This document shows, in pieces, positions 30,592 through 30,961 of a stretch of 30,961 nucleotides of DNA. Made by a program: the position numbers and the translations under genes. Position 1 is the first letter of the stretch. Every line of letters starts with the position of its first letter. A model generated the notes under the pieces. It was given only the letters and a program-made list of their open reading frames with translations, was not told where the DNA came from and did no database searches. This stretch comes from Saccoglossus kowalevskii (lineage: Eukaryota; Hemichordata; Enteropneusta; Harrimaniidae). The stretch lies in the NCBI RefSeq assembly GCF_000003605.2, contig NW_003140823.1:97936-128896 (forward strand), written 5' to 3'.

Positions 30592-30900
30592 CACAGTCCC
30601 TCTATCACCGGTCTGGAAACGCCTATTGTTTTACGTGTGAATCGGCGGGATTAGTGGGCTAACGCTTGTAACGGCTCTCCGTGAAGCGCGGTACTATACT
30701 GTTGATAGCTTCGAGATACATCGCGTCCAGTGCTGTGATCTATTTTTTAATGTTTCCAGAACAAATATTTTTTACCATAGTTGATTCGTAACGTCTTTGT
30801 TTTTAAGGAGAGTAAGTTTCGTTGTATACAATATGTTGATGCTTAACGTTTTCTTGTGTGAAATTATGTCTTTTTCACCTTTTGTAATAGAGGGACTGTG
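30592..30900. mobile_element. Element bounded by 14-bp perfect TIRs
   Basis: CACAGTCCCTCTAT at 30592-30605 is repeated inverted as ATAGAGGGACTGTG at 30887-30900. The 309-bp interval is richer in CpG than its flanks (TCGGCGGG, GAAGCGCGG). No target duplication is evident. Confidence 0.65.
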
Positions 30901-30961
30901 CTGTGACTTGTAAACTGACTCGTTTTTTCTGTTCCTCTCATTAACGGTACATTCTTGACAA

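Larger units (their letters stand above)
21207..30961 (+). other. First intron of the XXYLT1-like gene (continues beyond window)
   Basis: No XXYLT1 exon is recognised after the donor at 21207, so the intron appears to exceed 9.7 kb. It is AT-rich and filled with the elements listed separately. No independent gene is supported in it. Confidence 0.6.

Overview
The window is nuclear DNA of an invertebrate bilaterian animal. It is AT-rich, its protein-coding genes are split by GT-AG introns, and it is full of non-autonomous transposable elements and minisatellites. I cannot name the species. The gene content (Eph receptor, MIIP, XXYLT1) fits a lophotrochozoan or an invertebrate deuterostome; this is inference.

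Layout. 1-302 is a compound tetranucleotide microsatellite. 461-4007 (+) holds the last two coding exons of an Eph receptor tyrosine kinase: the end of the kinase domain, then the SAM domain and a C-terminal PDZ-binding tail. The intron between them carries a 91-bp tandem array rich in POU octamer sites. About 4.0-11.5 kb is intergenic. It holds a TTAA-bounded MITE, a G4 tract, a 31-bp minisatellite in a 128-bp higher-order pattern, a short TIR element, a decayed LINE reverse transcriptase, an old hairpin-headed repeat element and a polypurine minisatellite.

11564-18773 (-) is a complete seven-exon gene for MIIP (migration and invasion-inhibitory protein), 504 codons, reconstructed exon by exon with phase-consistent junctions. 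Only its first exon stands out as a long open frame. Its introns hold a second 31-bp minisatellite with the same core as the one at 7.6-8.0 kb, a decayed hairpin-headed element, two more TTAA MITEs and a foldback repeat.

19740-21206 (+) is the first coding exon of a xyloside xylosyltransferase 1 (XXYLT1)-like type II membrane glycosyltransferase, with a very long glutamine-rich stem. It is divergent from MIIP across about 1 kb. The remaining catalytic exons are not found before the window ends, so 21207-30961 is read as its first intron. That intron contains two well-preserved hairpin-headed elements with about 160-bp core repeats, a tRNA-derived SINE, a diverged dispersed repeat and a TIR element at the end.

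The most interesting signal is the hairpin-headed class. Sequence-distinct families share one blueprint: a 5' imperfect hairpin (clear 9-bp outer arm, 5-bp inner arm and 3-nt loop in two families), then CTTAT, a GTCCG-rich stretch and core repeats of about 160 bp. In the two intact copies the outer arm recurs at the far end, followed by a small hairpin and CTTGT. Five copies of different ages lie in this 31 kb. The three host genes have no evident common pathway.
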